DNA of 64,000 nt from Nocardia spumae (GTDB lineage Bacteria > Actinomycetota > Actinomycetes > Mycobacteriales > Mycobacteriaceae), in NCBI RefSeq assembly GCF_020733635.1, contig NZ_JAJFZL010000001.1, forward strand, positions 4,774,001-4,838,000, read 5' to 3'. Below the pieces are notes generated by a model that was given only the letters and a program-made list of their open reading frames with translations, did not search any database and had not been told where the DNA came from. Shown here piece by piece: positions 62,124 through 64,000 of the stretch. Made by a program: the position numbers and the translations under genes. Each line of letters opens with the position of its first letter. The stretch's first letter is position 1.

Positions 62124-63364
62124 TCGCTTCCTGCCTTGGCTGAGGTCGGGTAGTGGACATCTTCGAGATCGGCATCCTCGGCGATGCGCCGCGTCGTGAC
62201 GATAACGGTCCCGGCGTTGCGGCGGAGCATGGTTGCCGGCACGCCCGCCGCCTCCGGGAAATGAGTCATCTGGTGGATGATCCGTGCTTTGCTCCGATCG
62301 AACCCGAGGACCATCAGCCCGGCGCATTCGATTGCGGACGACAGACCGACGGTGATCACCGATCGGGATGGTTGGTTCGGATCGATGTAACGACGTCCGT
62401 GTTCACTCAATTCGACGATGCGGCAGCCATCTTCGGCAATGTCGTCCGGATCTTTGTAGGTGCCGATCTCGTATCCCAGCACTTCTCCCTCCGGCGAGAT
62501 CGAAATACCGTGCACAGCAGGAGGATGCAGGCGAATGATCCGCTGTGCGGCTTGCACCGGATCGAGGTTTTCGCTGATCTGACCCGACAACAGATGTAGC
62601 TGGCGCGGATCAGGACCCAGACCGCGTTCGGTCAATGGCTCGATCAGCGCCTCGAGGACATGCCGGGTACGCGACGAGTGATGGCGAGTGAATACGCCGA
62701 AGGTCTCGGTGTCGGAAAGTATAGGCGCCGATCCGAACGGTTTCGGCGCGTACTGGTCAGCGATGCGCAACATGGCGCCGAAGAGCTGCGTCGCGGCCCG
62801 CCCGGTCGGCAACACGACACTGCGATGCGGCGCTTCGTTCGCGATACGGAAATAGGTGTGAGCGGCAGCCTCTGCCGCCAGCATCTCGTTGTCGAAGGCC
62901 ACGACACCAGCAGGCCATCCGGACACTCTCGGGGGCCTGTTCGGCTGTTGAGTTTCAGGCCCGAGGGCACGACCGTCGACCGCCGGGTTCTGCAGATCAC
63001 CCACCAGGCTGTCGAGTGTTTCGTCCCGCCGATCCAGCCAGTCGACCCATTGGGTGGGCGACAGGAAATAGCCGAGCCCGTGCGGTTGCACGTCCTCCAA
63101 ACGAACCCAGTAGATCGGCAGCTTGGCCCGATCGGCAAGCGCCACTTCGCGTTTGACGTGAATACTCGTATCGGCGGATGCACAGAACAGCAGCACCAGC
63201 GCGGACGCTTCATTGATGGCTTCCGAGATCGCCTCGTCCCACTTCGACCCCGGCGGGACATCCCGGGGCGCCCACCAGGTGGCGATCCCATGCCGCAGGA
63301 AGTATCTGGCAATGTGCTCGACCACTGCCCGCTTGCTGCTGTGATAGCTAATGAAGACCGCCAT
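62099..63364 (-). CDS. TIR domain fused to a NagB/RpiA-like isomerase domain
   Basis: A 421-residue protein. Residues 1-125 are a TIR domain (MAVFISYHSS, WWAPRDVPPG, VLLFCAS) with the probable catalytic Glu73 in VKREVALADRA, as in NAD+-cleaving TIRs. Residues 165-421 match the glucosamine-6-phosphate deaminase/phosphogluconolactonase-like fold (VVLPTGRAATQLFGAML, LHLLSGQ, GISISPEGEVLGYEIG, then SVITVGLSSAIECAGLMVLGF and a GVPATMLRRNAGTVIVTTRRIAEDADLE end). ATG at 63364 follows AAGGGGGAG. It heads the operon with PfkB, SLOG and SLATT. Confidence 0.85.
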   Translation of the reverse strand: MAVFISYHSSKRAVVEHIARYFLRHGIATWWAPRDVPPGSKWDEAISEAINEASALVLLFCASADTSIHVKREVALADRAKLPIYWVRLEDVQPHGLGYFLSPTQWVDWLDRRDETLDSLVGDLQNPAVDGRALGPETQQPNRPPRVSGWPAGVVAFDNEMLAAEAAAHTYFRIANEAPHRSVVLPTGRAATQLFGAMLRIADQYAPKPFGSAPILSDTETFGVFTRHHSSRTRHVLEALIEPLTERGLGPDPRQLHLLSGQISENLDPVQAAQRIIRLHPPAVHGISISPEGEVLGYEIGTYKDPDDIAEDGCRIVELSEHGRRYIDPNQPSRSVITVGLSSAIECAGLMVLGFDRSKARIIHQMTHFPEAAGVPATMLRRNAGTVIVTTRRIAEDADLEDVHYPTSAKAGSEWIAGKFS

Positions 63365-63648
63365 CGACTCCCCCTTGTGCGCGTGGTGCGAACAGAGCCC
63401 GGTCACCGCATGAAGATCGGCAGGCCCACGTCAACCGTCAGTTCGATCGCCGCTCGGGCGTGTTGTCCACCGGCACCGTAGTTTACGCTGCCGACTCCTG
63501 TGCTCCCACTCGTACCACAGGCCTGATCATCCAGCCCTGCATGATTATCGGCAAGCAATCGATCGGGCAGGTCGTGATCAGCACGCGTCAACGCAGTCGC
63601 ATGGTCTCCCGACGGCGCGCAGACCGCGCCGGCTCCTACGATCACGCC

Positions 63649-63930
63649 GTGCGTATCTGGAATGCTCACGCTCACAATGCAATCGGCATCATCGGCATAC
63701 ATCGGGATCGCATCACCGATATCGAACAGCGCGTGGGCGCTCTGCAGGGCACCGGTTGGGAAGGTGTAGCCGCCCGCGCCTACGACCACGCTCACCGCGA
63801 GTGGATGAGCGGGGCAAGAGAATTCGTCGATGGCGTTCGCGAGATGAGTGAATCTGCGAAGGAGGCGCATGCGGCCTACAGCCGCGCCCTGGAACTCAAC
63901 CGGCAGATACTCGACAGCGCCGACACATGA
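63649..63930 (+). CDS. WXG100-like protein, second copy with altered N-terminus
   Basis: From TDIEQRVGALQGTGWEG on, the product closely follows the WXG100 protein at 43352. The first 30 or so residues differ (from GTG 63649: RIWNAHAHNAIGIIGIHRD) and lack the normal first helix. It may be a truncated or recombined copy. Its stop overlaps the next start (ATGA). A pseudogene is possible. Confidence 0.5.
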   Translation: MRIWNAHAHNAIGIIGIHRDRITDIEQRVGALQGTGWEGVAARAYDHAHREWMSGAREFVDGVREMSESAKEAHAAYSRALELNRQILDSADT

Positions 63931-64000
63931 TCGTCGACTGGCATACGTACTACGATGTCGCGAGCAAGTGCCGTCAACTCGCCGAGGATCTCCGCGCGGC
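63927..64000 (+). CDS. ESX-type toxin N-terminus, second copy (3' partial)
   Basis: The 24 visible residues (MIVDWHTYYDVASKCRQLAED...) are homologous to the start of the toxin at 43655 (MIVDWQTYYDAAKKCQDLAT...). The gene runs off the window. It overlaps the WXG100-like gene stop by four bases. Confidence 0.6.
   Translation, partial: MIVDWHTYYDVASKCRQLAEDLRA

Noticed and set aside
1..64000. tRNA, rRNA or attachment site explaining the island boundaries
   Set aside because: No cloverleaf-forming sequence, integrase gene or long direct repeat at the island edges could be identified by eye.

Overview
The window looks like chromosomal DNA of a high-GC actinomycete, most likely Nocardia or a close relative in Mycobacteriales. 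Supporting signs are the overall base composition, F420-type enzymes (LLM and PPOX families), a SigG-like ECF sigma factor with a SnoaL-like tail, an arabinosyltransferase-like GT-C membrane protein, WXG100/EspC-like type VII substrates, and several leaderless promoters of the form TANNNT-N6-ATG/GTG. No rRNA, tRNA or CRISPR array is visible.

Positions 1-22,800 are mostly housekeeping and catabolic genes: a GT-C transferase (partial), aliphatic amidase, DedA, a citrate synthase with an N-terminal HTH, M20 amidohydrolase, CYTH-CHAD protein, an ECF-sigma neighbourhood (monooxygenase, RibD-like reductase, sigma factor, proline iminopeptidase, LLM oxidoreductase), quinone oxidoreductase/AraC, an XRE regulator with a membrane partner, haloalkane dehalogenase with a PPOX protein, a fatty-acid desaturase, a DUF3048 lipoprotein and DapA.

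Positions 22,950-64,000 form an accessory/defence island. Its backbone is a complete type 2 BREX (Pgl) system: pglW (25,022) and pglX (29,494) overlap by 4 bp. A second block pglY-pglZ-brxD-brxHI (45,802-56,038) runs in the same direction, mostly with 4-bp overlaps. The two blocks are separated by 12.7 kb of accessory genes: a HEPN-type gene directly behind pglX, a second HEPN-type gene split by a 1,338-bp IS3-family element, a flavoprotein/XRE-TPR pair, small proteins, a Fic protein with a repeated operator, a pRiA4b ORF-3-like protein, and a WXG100-toxin-immunity cassette.

Downstream of BREX are a second group of type VII secretion-type proteins, a damaged VapB next to an intact VapC, and then a four-gene minus-strand operon: TIR domain fused to a NagB-like sugar-phosphate isomerase domain, PfkB-family sugar kinase, SLOG-domain protein and SLATT/DUF4231 membrane protein. 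The pieces suggest a nucleotide-signalling defence system in which NAD+ cleavage or signal synthesis by TIR is sensed by SLOG and executed by a membrane effector. The isomerase fusion and sugar kinase are the unusual parts, and I regard this operon as the best candidate for a little-described system here. The window ends inside a second, N-terminally altered copy of the WXG100-toxin cassette.
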